From: Candidatus Njordarchaeum guaymasense
Lineage (GTDB): Archaea > Asgardarchaeota > Njordarchaeia > Njordarchaeales > Njordarchaeaceae
Assembly: GCA_030587605.1 (NCBI GenBank)
Contig: JAUQYT010000219.1
Location: 1 to 24,994, forward strand
Reading direction: 5' to 3'
DNA: 24,994 bases
In this document: in pieces, positions 1-6,526 of the stretch
Position numbering within the stretch: the first letter of the stretch is position 1
Layout of the letters: each line of letters starts with the position of its first letter
The notes under the pieces: generated by a model
Databases searched by the model: none
What the model was told of the DNA's origin: nothing
Seen by the model: the letters and a program-made list of their open reading frames with translations, nothing else
Translations under genes and position numbers: made by a program

Positions 1-246
1 CAGAAACTGGTGCAGTGCCTGGGGGGCCTATGGGAGTTATACGAACTCTCAAAGCCATATCTATCACCTGCCGTTCTTACTATATAGTGGTGTGTTCCTC
101 TCTCTAAAACTTTAAGATCAAACTGAACGGCTCCTCGGGTAGATCCATCGAAGATAACCATTTATGTTTGGGAGACTACTTGTCTAGTGTTGAGCTAGCG
201 ACTCTTAATTGACCCAAGAAACCGAGTATAGCAGGGACGAGCGGCA

Positions 247-762
247 ATGGCTGAATACCAAGAGGGCTGGACTCTCAAGATACTGAGTTCCATCGAGAAG
301 TCATTTGAAAGGTTGAACAAGAACCTTGCAGAGGCACTGGCGAGACTAGATGAGGCTACTGCAAGAATATCGGGTCTCAACGAGATCCACATTAAACTTG
401 CAAAGACAATAATGAAAGTCCTGAATATCCCTGAACAGGAGGAGCTTCCAACAGACTTTCTTCCCGCTCCACCTGGAGCCATATGGTCGGCTGAGAGAGC
501 AGAAACGTTGGCAAACGGTTTTCTGCGCCCAATAGTAAGAAGCCTGCAAAAGCCATGTGGAGAGATAGCTAAAGCCGTTACAGTTTCAAGGGATGAGATC
601 CTTGAGGCAACCAGAAACTTTGATACATATGAGATGGATGTCCTTGCAAAGCAGTTGAATAAAGAACCTGACAGGCTACTTGATACCGAAGAACAGGAAG
701 CATACAGGCGAAAAATCAAAAGTTGGACTCAACAACTCAGGGACACGCTTGAACAGTTCTAA
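247..762 (+). CDS. Helical protein of unknown function, tandem paralogue 1
   Basis: I do not recognise the family. The product is 171 residues, highly charged and predicted mostly helical, with no signal peptide or membrane segment. A helical N-terminal half (about 10-60) is joined by a proline-rich linker (about 61-80) to a helical C-terminal half. It aligns without gaps over its whole length to the next gene, with about 90 of 171 residues identical by hand count. The best conserved blocks are HIKLAKT (48-54), ERAE (83-86), CGEIAKA around Cys104, and a YEM-VLAKQL block (128-137). The ATG has a weak upstream AGGGA. A box A-like TTTAAGAT lies at 111-118, which would leave a leader of about 100 bases. 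An adaptor or subunit role is possible but cannot be named from sequence. Confidence 0.8.
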   Translation: MAEYQEGWTLKILSSIEKSFERLNKNLAEALARLDEATARISGLNEIHIKLAKTIMKVLNIPEQEELPTDFLPAPPGAIWSAERAETLANGFLRPIVRSLQKPCGEIAKAVTVSRDEILEATRNFDTYEMDVLAKQLNKEPDRLLDTEEQEAYRRKIKSWTQQLRDTLEQF

Positions 763-816
763 ACAGAAACAATGTATTACTAGGAGAAACGAAACGCGCT
801 AGGAGAGAATTCGATA

Positions 817-1332
817 ATGGCAGTTGGGTCAGAAGAGGACATTTCGAGGACGCTGGATTCCATCAAGAAGTCGCTGGCAGCCTTGAACAAGAGTCTTTCA
901 TATTCGTTAAGGAGACTGGAAGAGGCGATCTTCCGGATTTCGGCTCTTGGTGAGGTTCATATCAAGCTTGCTAAGACTCTGATGGATGTCTTGGGTATCC
1001 CTGAAGAGGTGAGACCCTCGTTAGCCTTCCCTCCTGCTCCAGTAGAGCCAGTGGAATCGGTTGAGCGAGCAGAGTCAGTTGTAAGCGGGTTGCTTCGCGG
1101 AATAGTCATGAGTCTCACGAAATCTTGTGGAGAGATCGCGAAAGCGATGACGGCCTCAAAGCAAGAGATCAACAAGCTGATCGGAAACTTTGATGCATAT
1201 GAGATGGAAGTCCTCGCAAAACAGCTAGGAAAGTGGCCTGAAAGGGTTCTTGACCCTGATGAACGAATTGCGTACAGAGAGAAGATCAGGAAGTGGCACA
1301 GACAACTCATAGAGGCATTCGAAAAACCCTAA
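817..1332 (+). CDS. Helical protein of unknown function, tandem paralogue 2
   Basis: This is the second copy of the tandem pair, also exactly 171 residues, starting 54 bases after the first copy's stop. An AGGAG motif near 801-805 lies upstream of the ATG. Conserved between the copies are a single cysteine (Cys104) in CGEIAKA, the block NFD-YEM-VLAKQL (124-137), HIKLAKT (48-54) and a Trp at 160. The linker (about 64-82) is the most divergent part and is again rich in proline, valine and glutamate. Equal length and about 53% identity point to an old duplication with both copies kept under selection, perhaps as a heterodimer. No enzymatic motif is visible, and I assign no function. Confidence 0.8.
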   Translation: MAVGSEEDISRTLDSIKKSLAALNKSLSYSLRRLEEAIFRISALGEVHIKLAKTLMDVLGIPEEVRPSLAFPPAPVEPVESVERAESVVSGLLRGIVMSLTKSCGEIAKAMTASKQEINKLIGNFDAYEMEVLAKQLGKWPERVLDPDERIAYREKIRKWHRQLIEAFEKP

Positions 1333-1374
1333 ATAGATCTTAGACTGGGAATAGCAGTAGAGCGTGAAAGCATA

Positions 1375-1965
1375 GTGTCTTCTCAAGGGACGAAAGGTGC
1401 AAATCCCCATCTTTCCGTATTAGCCCTTGTTTCCTTTATAGGTGCATTCTTGGTCGCAAGGACCTTCACGACCATCTTCCCGAATACTGTCTTGGTTGGG
1501 GGTGGTCTGCATAATCATCATTTCTGGTTCGGTTTGGCCATGCTTGTAATAGGTGGTTGGCTAGGAATCAGCTACGAGAAGGAACGAATCGACCGGATGG
1601 CTGCGATTCTTTTCGGCGCTGGAGGCGGTCTTATTGGAGACGAAATCGGGCTTCTGCTCACATTCGGTGACTATTGGTCAGGGATCACGTACACACTTGT
1701 AGTCGCGTTCGTGGTTTTCGCAGTTGTGATGATCTTGCTAGCCAAGTATTCGAAGACTATCATTTCAGAATTCTCCCCGTTACTAAAAGGCCATCGGATT
1801 CTCTATTTCGGCATATTTCTTGGCGGAATTTCTGCCGCGTTCATCATGGAGACTGACAATATTGCAGTCATCGTTATTTCAAGTGTACTAACGACAGCCG
1901 CTTTGCTCATTGTTTTGGCATATTCCATTCAGCGAAGAAGACTGAGCCAGCCAAGAAAAGGCTAG
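1375..1965 (+). CDS. Six-helix integral membrane protein with HNHH motif
   Basis: This is a 196-residue polytopic membrane protein with hydrophobic segments at about 13-35, 49-67, 74-97, 103-123, 142-159 and 162-185, and a short basic C-terminal tail. A histidine cluster, HNHHF (46-50), sits at the start of helix 2. Acidic residues Asp89 and Glu90 lie in the glycine-rich helix 3. Together these could bind a metal, but that is inference. The GTG start at 1375 lies 42 bases after the preceding stop and has no convincing Shine-Dalgarno. It may be co-transcribed with the two paralogues. I know similar HxHH membrane proteins only as uncharacterised archaeal families and do not assign a transport function. 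Confidence 0.75.
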   Translation: MSSQGTKGANPHLSVLALVSFIGAFLVARTFTTIFPNTVLVGGGLHNHHFWFGLAMLVIGGWLGISYEKERIDRMAAILFGAGGGLIGDEIGLLLTFGDYWSGITYTLVVAFVVFAVVMILLAKYSKTIISEFSPLLKGHRILYFGIFLGGISAAFIMETDNIAVIVISSVLTTAALLIVLAYSIQRRRLSQPRKG

Positions 1966-2000
1966 CATACTGTGATTTTAAGAATTCTGAAGACATCAAG

Positions 2001-2327
2001 CTATATTACTGATACGAGTGTATCCGACTCAGCAGCTAACTTCATAATCTCGAGCGTGTTGATGGGAGACGCAAAGTTGCTCATTGAGTGACGATTTATG
2101 GCCCTTGCATCCAGATCCTCTTTGCGAACGTAGATCTTCGCACCTGCATTAATTAGTTTTTGTAAGCGCTCCTCGAATCGGTTTTTCCTCCTAGCCACTA
2201 GGGTGCCCCCATGAAGGAAAATTATCCTGACATCTACCCCAGCGCGACTCTGTTGCTCACCTAAATCCAAGTAGGTTTCGGTAGATCGGTATTCAAATGG
2301 ACTTTTCCCCAGAAGATATACAATCAT
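2001..2327 (-). CDS. DsrH/TusB-like sulfur-relay subunit
   Basis: This 108-residue protein starts with the MIVYLLGKSPF strand typical of the DsrH/TusB fold. It continues with an alpha/beta pattern and ends in a hydrophobic strand (DTLVSVI), as small DsrE-superfamily proteins do. It has no cysteine at all, so it cannot carry a persulfide and would be structural. It is the last gene of a four-gene minus-strand set, after the DsrF-like and DsrE-like genes and tusA, 26 bases from its neighbour. That order matches the D-C-B order of TusDCB and DsrEFH, which form a heterohexamer. The subfamily call rests on order and fold pattern more than on identity. Confidence 0.7.
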   Translation of the reverse strand: MIVYLLGKSPFEYRSTETYLDLGEQQSRAGVDVRIIFLHGGTLVARRKNRFEERLQKLINAGAKIYVRKEDLDARAINRHSMSNFASPINTLEIMKLAAESDTLVSVI

Positions 2328-2353
2328 GCTACCGCCATCACCTAGCTTGTCGT

Positions 2354-2719
2354 TCAGATGACGAATACGGAACTGTAGTCCAACATTAGTTGAGCCAAAT
2401 CTGGCGCTGAGATTATCTCAAGAGTGTCAAGCTCCAGTAGATCCTTTTCTTGAATTCCTCTCTCTGAAAGCGCCTCACCCATAACTTTGATCGGAATCTT
2501 GTTTGACTCTAGGAGTTTGAGCCAAGCTGCAATTGATTCGACTCCGGTACCAGTGGGATCCTGATTCTTCAATAGTGCGTATACGCCATCGTCGATGAGT
2601 ACTGTGGTTCCTTCGATTCCCATCGTCACTACGCCTGTGATGCACCTTATTCCTTCAGCCATTGAGATTCGCTCGTAAGGAGCTTTGTTGAAAATTACCA
2701 TTACCTTGTGGTTTGACAT
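2354..2719 (-). CDS. DsrF/TusC-like sulfur-relay subunit
   Basis: This 121-residue protein has the DsrE/F-like fold pattern: an N-terminal strand with the motif FNKAPYE, a helix carrying the only cysteine (Cys26), a strand TTVLIDDGVYALL, and a C-terminal SSVFVI strand. TusC/DsrF subunits usually lack the catalytic cysteine found in DsrE. Here Cys26 is not at the DsrE active-site position, so a structural or interface role in a DsrEFH-like hexamer is likely. It lies between the DsrE-like and DsrH-like genes with 30- and 26-base gaps, consistent with one transcript. DsrE-superfamily membership is more certain than the F subtype. Confidence 0.72.
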   Translation of the reverse strand: MSNHKVMVIFNKAPYERISMAEGIRCITGVVTMGIEGTTVLIDDGVYALLKNQDPTGTGVESIAAWLKLLESNKIPIKVMGEALSERGIQEKDLLELDTLEIISAPDLAQLMLDYSSVFVI

Positions 2720-2749
2720 CTTAACTCACCATTTTCCTCTAAATGCGCT

Positions 2750-3121
2750 TCACATACCGAAAACGATTATCTTGTCAGAAGCTTCGATGTAGTCTGAGAG
2801 TGTCATTAGTCCAGCTAGGTTGGTCCCTTTAGCTATGTCGTCCGCTCTAACACCGCGGTAGTCGGAACATGCACTGCATGCCACAACGGGAATGCCCCTA
2901 TCGACTATTGCCTGAAGTTTTGCTGGTAGGTTCCTGACACCGGCTTCGATCTTGATGTTTTTGGAGATGTTTATGACGCCGTCGATGTAGAAGAACACTC
3001 CGCTAACCTTGTGACCCAGTTCCAAAAGAGCGTCAATCATCGCATAAAGAGTATCGGAGTTCTCGAAAGTATAGGGTGCCGTACACACCATGAAGGCAAA
3101 GGAGCTCATTAGTTGGTCCAC
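2750..3121 (-). CDS. DsrE/TusD-like sulfurtransferase subunit
   Basis: This 123-residue protein shows the DsrE fold: strand AFMVCTAPY, a helix with YAMIDALLELGHKV, strand GVFFYIDGV, then PVVACSACSDYRGV (78-91) with Cys82 and Cys85. One of these should be the persulfide-carrying residue equivalent to the active cysteine of DsrE/TusD. The C-terminal part (SDYIEASDKIIVFGM) matches the family. In TusBCD and DsrEFH this subunit accepts sulfur from TusA. The GTG at 3121 is the farthest start, and Met5 at 3109 is an alternative; neither has a clear Shine-Dalgarno. It follows tusA by 21 bases. Two closely spaced cysteines, rather than one, allow a persulfide or disulfide relay. Confidence 0.8.
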   Translation of the reverse strand: MDQLMSSFAFMVCTAPYTFENSDTLYAMIDALLELGHKVSGVFFYIDGVINISKNIKIEAGVRNLPAKLQAIVDRGIPVVACSACSDYRGVRADDIAKGTNLAGLMTLSDYIEASDKIIVFGM

Positions 3122-3142
3122 CTGTTGATGGTCTTTCGTTTC

Positions 3143-3400
3143 TCATTTCCCTTTCTTTACTAGGAAGTGGAAAGTACCCTTATCCTCCCAAGTCTTCATG
3201 AGCTGATGGGCCGTTCTCTTACAGAAAGCAGGTATATCCATCTTCATGCCTATGTCATCACCGATCAACTCAACGACCTTGCCTACTTCAACACCGTCAA
3301 GACTATCTCTGAGTATGAGGATGGGCATCGGACATCTCTTGCCCAATGTGTCTATCACCTTCTCTGCATTGGTCGAAGTCTTAGGGTTCTTGTCAACCAT
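3143..3400 (-). CDS. tusA: TusA-family sulfur carrier protein
   Basis: This 85-residue protein carries the TusA signature LGKRCPMPIL, with the persulfide-binding Cys23 in the CPxP motif. The usual beta-alpha-beta-alpha-beta order follows, including the DIPAFCKRTAHQ segment near residues 55-66. TusA accepts sulfur from a cysteine desulfurase or rhodanese and passes it on for tRNA thiolation, molybdenum cofactor synthesis or sulfur oxidation. It is the first gene of the tusA-dsrE-dsrF-dsrH-like set. GGTGAT lies just upstream of the ATG as a Shine-Dalgarno, and box A at about 3476-3483 would give a leader of roughly 50 bases. A second cysteine, Cys60, is unusual but is not at the CPxP site. Confidence 0.92.
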   Translation of the reverse strand: MVDKNPKTSTNAEKVIDTLGKRCPMPILILRDSLDGVEVGKVVELIGDDIGMKMDIPAFCKRTAHQLMKTWEDKGTFHFLVKKGK

Positions 3401-3466
3401 TCCGCATCACCAAGATCTCACTTCTTGTTGGGTATTGCCAAACATCGACTGCATTCCGTTACCTTT

Positions 3467-3493
3467 TAACATACTTATTTAAAGCTTATGTTA
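3467..3493 (-). promoter_or_regulatory. Box A of the tusA operon inside an inverted repeat
   Basis: On the minus strand TTTAAATA (3483 to 3476) is a good archaeal box A, about 80 bases upstream of the tusA ATG, with transcription expected to begin near 3450. It is bracketed by a 7-base inverted repeat, TAACATA (3467-3473) and TATGTTA (3487-3493). A dyad centred on the TATA box is the expected place for a repressor operator. No regulator gene is adjacent, so the operator role is inference. Confidence 0.5.
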
Positions 3494-3650
3494 TTTCCTA
3501 ATGATGTGGCGCTCACTGGAGCAAGAAATCTATCGCGGGGTAGATGATTAAAGGGCCAAAAAAAGGAGTCAGGGTTTGAATGCAGCCGGGACTCTGTGTT
3601 CTCGCCACTAACCATAATAAGCTAAAGCTAAAAACATAGTTGATGTGCAG
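3494..3650. other. Rest of the divergent intergenic region, no gene found
   Basis: This lies within the 315-base gap between tusA and the crotonase gene. No open frame of note is present. It contains a seven-A run near 3558, a weak stem GAGTC/GACTC spanning about 3567-3595, and an A-rich stretch around 3630 that could serve as the crotonase promoter. I could not fold a tRNA or a C/D-box RNA from it. Confidence 0.35.
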
Positions 3651-3683
3651 CCCAATTGATGTGACAAGTCACCACCAATTGGG
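3651..3683 (+). promoter_or_regulatory. Nested inverted repeat upstream of the crotonase gene
   Basis: Outer arms CCCAATTG (3651-3658) and CAATTGGG (3676-3683) enclose inner arms GTGAC (3661-3665) and GTCAC (3668-3672). Both dyads are centred at about 3667. The element lies 33 bases before the ATG at 3716 and 20-30 bases after an A-rich candidate box A near 3630, so it would overlap the transcription start or the 5' leader. An operator for a dimeric regulator or an mRNA hairpin are both possible. Confidence 0.5.
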
Positions 3684-3715
3684 GAATCGAGAATAGGCGA
3701 TCGAAGTGTCGGATA

Positions 3716-4477
3716 ATGGGAATCAAAATTGAGAAGAAGGATGCTGTAACCACAGTAATAATGGATAATCCTGAAGTCAAGAATGCTGTAGATGGGCCCA
3801 CTGCAAAGGCCTTGGCAGATGCCTTTAGAGAGTTCGAGCAGGATAAAGGAGCGCGTGTCGCTGTCCTTTGGGGCTCGGGCGGTTGTTTCTGCGCTGGGGC
3901 AAACCTAAAGGCGATCGCCAAGGGTTATGCCAACAGGATTGCAGGGACGGGAGACGCACCAATGGGACCTAGTCGAATGCTCTTGTCCAAGCCAGTAATC
4001 GCTGCAGTTGCGGGCTATGCAGTCGCAGGAGGACTTGAACTCGCACTTTGGTGTGATCTTCGTGTGGTTGAACGCAATGCCGTATTCGGAGTTTTCTGCC
4101 GCAGGTTTGGGGTCCCGTTGATGGACGGTGGCACCGTGAGGCTACCTAGGCTTATCGGGTTGAGCAGAGCGCTCGACATGATTCTTACTGGTCGACCTGT
4201 AGGTGCAGAAGAGGCTTTGGCTATGGGTTTGGCGAATCGTGTTGTCGACATTGGTGCTTCTCGACCTGAGGCTGAGAAACTTGCGCAAGAGATCGCAGCG
4301 TTTCCACAGACTTGCATGAAGGAGGATAGGTTGTCTGCATATGAGCAGTCTGGGTTGACCTTGAAGGACGCGATGGATAGAGAGTTCAAGCATGGGTTGA
4401 AGACTCTCGAGAGCGGCGAAACTTTTGAAGGTGCTGCGCGCTTCACAAAGGGCAAGGGACGACACGGCAAATTTTGA
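3716..4477 (+). CDS. Enoyl-CoA hydratase/isomerase (crotonase) family protein
   Basis: This 253-residue protein has the crotonase fold at the family's usual length. The oxyanion-hole segments are CFCAGANLKAI (57-67) and GYAVAGGLELALWCD (100-114). The first catalytic glutamate of enoyl-CoA hydratase is kept (Glu108). The second lies where this protein reads FGVFCRRFG, so it is replaced by Cys128. The segment RRFGVPLMDGGTVRLPRLIG is typical of a crotonase subgroup often annotated as enoyl-CoA hydratase without a proven substrate. Loss of one glutamate suggests it may not be a classical hydratase but an isomerase, hydrolase or other CoA-ester enzyme. No other beta-oxidation gene is nearby. It is likely transcribed alone from the promoter region holding the nested dyad. 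Confidence 0.9.
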   Translation: MGIKIEKKDAVTTVIMDNPEVKNAVDGPTAKALADAFREFEQDKGARVAVLWGSGGCFCAGANLKAIAKGYANRIAGTGDAPMGPSRMLLSKPVIAAVAGYAVAGGLELALWCDLRVVERNAVFGVFCRRFGVPLMDGGTVRLPRLIGLSRALDMILTGRPVGAEEALAMGLANRVVDIGASRPEAEKLAQEIAAFPQTCMKEDRLSAYEQSGLTLKDAMDREFKHGLKTLESGETFEGAARFTKGKGRHGKF

Positions 4478-4565
4478 TTCATGGTACTCCTAAATGCGCT
4501 TTAGCGTCACTGCTCTACCGGCAACTCTATAATCTCCCACAACATTTTCTAGAGTCACCAACACA

Positions 4566-4625
4566 TTTTAAAATCAGTTAGATAATAAGATGAATCAAGA
4601 TCAGTATCCCTCGATGTGTTGAGGG
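4566..4625 (+). promoter_or_regulatory. Box A and 5' leader hairpin of the CBS gene
   Basis: TTTTAAAAT (4566-4574) is a candidate box A and predicts transcription from about 4597. A five-base-pair stem, CCCTC (4608-4612) with GAGGG (4621-4625) and an eight-base loop, would then sit in the leader before the GGGAGG Shine-Dalgarno at 4641. Confidence 0.4.
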
Positions 4626-4655
4626 AAGAAAATTCGTGATGGGAGGGTTTACAAC

Positions 4656-5120
4656 TTGGTGAAACTCAAAGAAACAGTTAAGAAATACATGAAGAGCAAA
4701 CCGGTGTTTGTTAGTCCCACCGCAACGTTGGCGCAAGTCGCTAGGAACATGGCTGAGAAAGACACTGATATAGCAATAGTGAAGTCAGGGAAAGATTACG
4801 TCGGGGTTATCACGGACGCAGATATCTTCATGGCAATGAAGAGCTATGTCTTCAAGGATTTGCTTGAGAATCTTCCAGAGGATGCAAGCAAGGTCAAAGT
4901 AGAGCAAATAATGCGCGGAACGGTCTCGAAGGACTTCATGAGCATGTGCCAGCTAACAGGCTTGAGGCCCTGCCTCATGTTGGGTGAAGAAGAAACCATC
5001 GAGGTCGCTATCAAGACTATGGGTGCAGCCGGATCTCATCACCTAATTATAATTGGGGCTGATGGATCCGTGGTTGGAACTCTGTCAGCACATGACCTGC
5101 TGAAAAGCTTCGCAGAATGA
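4656..5120 (+). CDS. CBS-domain pair protein
   Basis: This 154-residue protein consists of two CBS motifs: about 12-60 (MKSKPVFVSPTATLAQVARN to GVITDADIF) and about 83-152 (IMRG to GTLSAHDLLKSF). CBS pairs bind adenosyl ligands such as AMP, ATP or SAM and act as sensor modules. There is no attached effector domain, so it would act on a partner or as a stand-alone sensor. The second motif is stretched by a segment with two cysteines (Cys98 and Cys106) between its first strand and helix, which is uncommon. The start is TTG at 4656, or GTG at 4659, both in range of GGGAGG at 4641-4646. An overlapping ATG upstream is out of frame and closes at once. Confidence 0.9.
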   Translation: MVKLKETVKKYMKSKPVFVSPTATLAQVARNMAEKDTDIAIVKSGKDYVGVITDADIFMAMKSYVFKDLLENLPEDASKVKVEQIMRGTVSKDFMSMCQLTGLRPCLMLGEEETIEVAIKTMGAAGSHHLIIIGADGSVVGTLSAHDLLKSFAE

Positions 5121-5159
5121 GAACACGATTTAGTTTCACTTGGAAACATCGCAGTTCAA

Positions 5160-5192
5160 GCCCTCGGCGGCGGGCGCTCCCCCACTATTTTT
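5160..5192 (+). terminator. Possible terminator after the CBS gene
   Basis: GCCC (5160-5163) can pair with GGGC (5172-5175) over an eight-base loop, followed 12 bases later by a five-T run (5188-5192). It lies between the CBS gene and the convergent acetyltransferase gene. The T-run alone fits archaeal termination; the short stem is weak. Confidence 0.3.
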
Positions 5193-5218
5193 CTGTGACT
5201 TCCGGATCCAGATCTCAT

Positions 5219-5782
5219 TCAGAGTTCTAATGCCATTCTTATCTCATCTATATATTTCCCGTCTTTGAAGAGTCCTTTGGGTATTCTTCCGACTTCTCTG
5301 AATCCAACTTTCTCATAGATGTGTCTAGCACGTCCATTGTCTGCGAACATGTCAAGGATCAGCGTCTTTAAACCCATCTTCCTTGACTGGTCGATCAGGA
5401 CTCTCATCATTTCTGTTCCGATTCCAATGTCTCTGTAGCCATTCCTAATAGCAATCCCCAGTACACCGAGGTGAGATTGGCGTCTTGCGCTGATTCTAAT
5501 TACGTGGGAATTTCCTACCAACATTCCGTCAACTTCAGCGGCAACGTATATCTTCTCGCCTTTTTCTACCTCTGAAAGAGCCCGTGCTAGCCAGTCGACC
5601 TCCTGCTCCCTGGTCTGCTTCTGATCCAGCATGATTTCAGCTCCTTCCTCGACTAGGGAGTTTGCGAATTCCAAAGCGTCATCTAAGTCTTCCCATCTGA
5701 GGGCCCTTAGAACAACTTTCCGCCCGTCTTTCGCCTTGTAGACGCGGTACACGTTCCCTGCTTTCATTCTCTCTCGCACCAT
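5219..5782 (-). CDS. GNAT-family N-acetyltransferase
   Basis: This 187-residue single-domain protein has the GNAT fold. Strand VLGIAIRNGYRD and the acetyl-CoA pyrophosphate loop RDIGIGTEM (117-125) form motif A. Later DNGRARHIYEKVGFREVGR is the typical motif B with the asparagine-tyrosine pattern. It resembles RimI/PhnO-type acetyltransferases that modify amines or protein N-termini; the substrate is unknown. A minus-strand box A, CTTTAACTA (5815 to 5807), places transcription near 5785, so the ATG at 5782 would give a nearly leaderless mRNA. An alternative is Met6 at 5767, which has GGTG upstream. The neighbouring CBS and HEAT genes lie on the other strand, so this gene stands alone. Confidence 0.88.
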   Translation of the reverse strand: MVRERMKAGNVYRVYKAKDGRKVVLRALRWEDLDDALEFANSLVEEGAEIMLDQKQTREQEVDWLARALSEVEKGEKIYVAAEVDGMLVGNSHVIRISARRQSHLGVLGIAIRNGYRDIGIGTEMMRVLIDQSRKMGLKTLILDMFADNGRARHIYEKVGFREVGRIPKGLFKDGKYIDEIRMALEL

Positions 5783-5901
5783 GGTTCCTTACTTGGCTGA
5801 TAGGAATAGTTAAAGGAAATGCGCTCTAGTTGTATTTAACAGTGGTGGGTAAATGGCATTGTCTACAGACTTGAAGCAATGCTGGCAGAAGAGGAGATGA
5901 G

Positions 5902-6462
5902 ATGAACGAACTCCTTGAGAGATTAATTGGCGGTAACCTAGCCTCAGACGGCAGAGCTAATGAAGTGGCAGAAGATGTGATTAAGAACCCAACGCTACTT
6001 CCGAAATTGGTTGAGGGGCTACATGAACCCGTTGATGTGGTACGCGCAAGGACAGCCCATGCTTTTGAGAGAATCTCTCGAACAAATCCGAAGTTGTTGC
6101 GTCCGCTTACGTCGCAATTCATCAGAATGGCATCGACAGAAAAGGTTCCGATGGTCAAATGGCATCTTGCCATGATATTTGGAAACGTCGAGTTCCCCGA
6201 AAAAGAAACTAATGCAGTCCTTGCTGCCTTGTTCCGTCTCTTGGAAGATGAGAGTGTTTTCGTGAGAAGCTGGGCGATCGTCAGTCTTGTCTTCTGGGGT
6301 AGAAGAATCAGAAGCATGAGAAGAGAGATTACAGCTAGGATTAAGACTTTCCAAGATGACAAGAGCACTGCAATTAGAACAAGAGTCGCAAAGGCGCTAC
6401 GTGTTCTAGAGGACGAAAAAGAACCAATCCCTCCCAGCTGGATCAAAACAGGAAAACTCTAA
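5902..6462 (+). CDS. HEAT-repeat protein
   Basis: This 186-residue, all-helical protein is built from about four HEAT-like repeats. Paired helices are visible at about 20-60 (VIKNPTLLPKLVEGLHE, then VVRARTAHAFERIS), 65-100, 105-140 (LAALFRLLEDESVFVRSWAI) and 145-172. The repeat consensus of D-x-V-R or S-x-V-R before an alanine-rich helix is clear. Such solenoids bind proteins or nucleic acids as scaffolds and have no catalytic residues. The start is well supported: GAGGAGATG lies right before the ATG. Box A TATTTAAC at 5833-5840 predicts a leader of about 40 bases. It is followed by a separate zinc-ribbon gene 64 bases away. The partner is unknown. Confidence 0.82.
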   Translation: MNELLERLIGGNLASDGRANEVAEDVIKNPTLLPKLVEGLHEPVDVVRARTAHAFERISRTNPKLLRPLTSQFIRMASTEKVPMVKWHLAMIFGNVEFPEKETNAVLAALFRLLEDESVFVRSWAIVSLVFWGRRIRSMRREITARIKTFQDDKSTAIRTRVAKALRVLEDEKEPIPPSWIKTGKL

Positions 6463-6526
6463 TGAACTGAACCGGAGAAGAGAGCATCCGGTGTAGAGAC
6501 AAGACTATAGACTATTATAACTATCA

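Noticed and set aside
195..719. Long antisense frame opposite the first paralogue
   Set aside because: The plus-strand protein has a clear paralogue next door with an aligned frame; the minus frame is serine-rich shadow coding.
3496..3556. C/D-box sRNA-like pattern (ATGATG and later ATGATT)
   Set aside because: The C box is imperfect and there is no CTGA D box at the right distance.
3560..3600. tRNA-like TTCAAA segment on the minus strand of the tusA/crotonase gap
   Set aside because: No five-base-pair T-stem can be formed around the TTCAAAC loop and no anticodon arm or acceptor stem is present.
5826..6446. 206-codon minus-strand frame opposite the HEAT gene
   Set aside because: The plus frame has a Shine-Dalgarno, box A and HEAT repeats; the minus frame shows no domain pattern.
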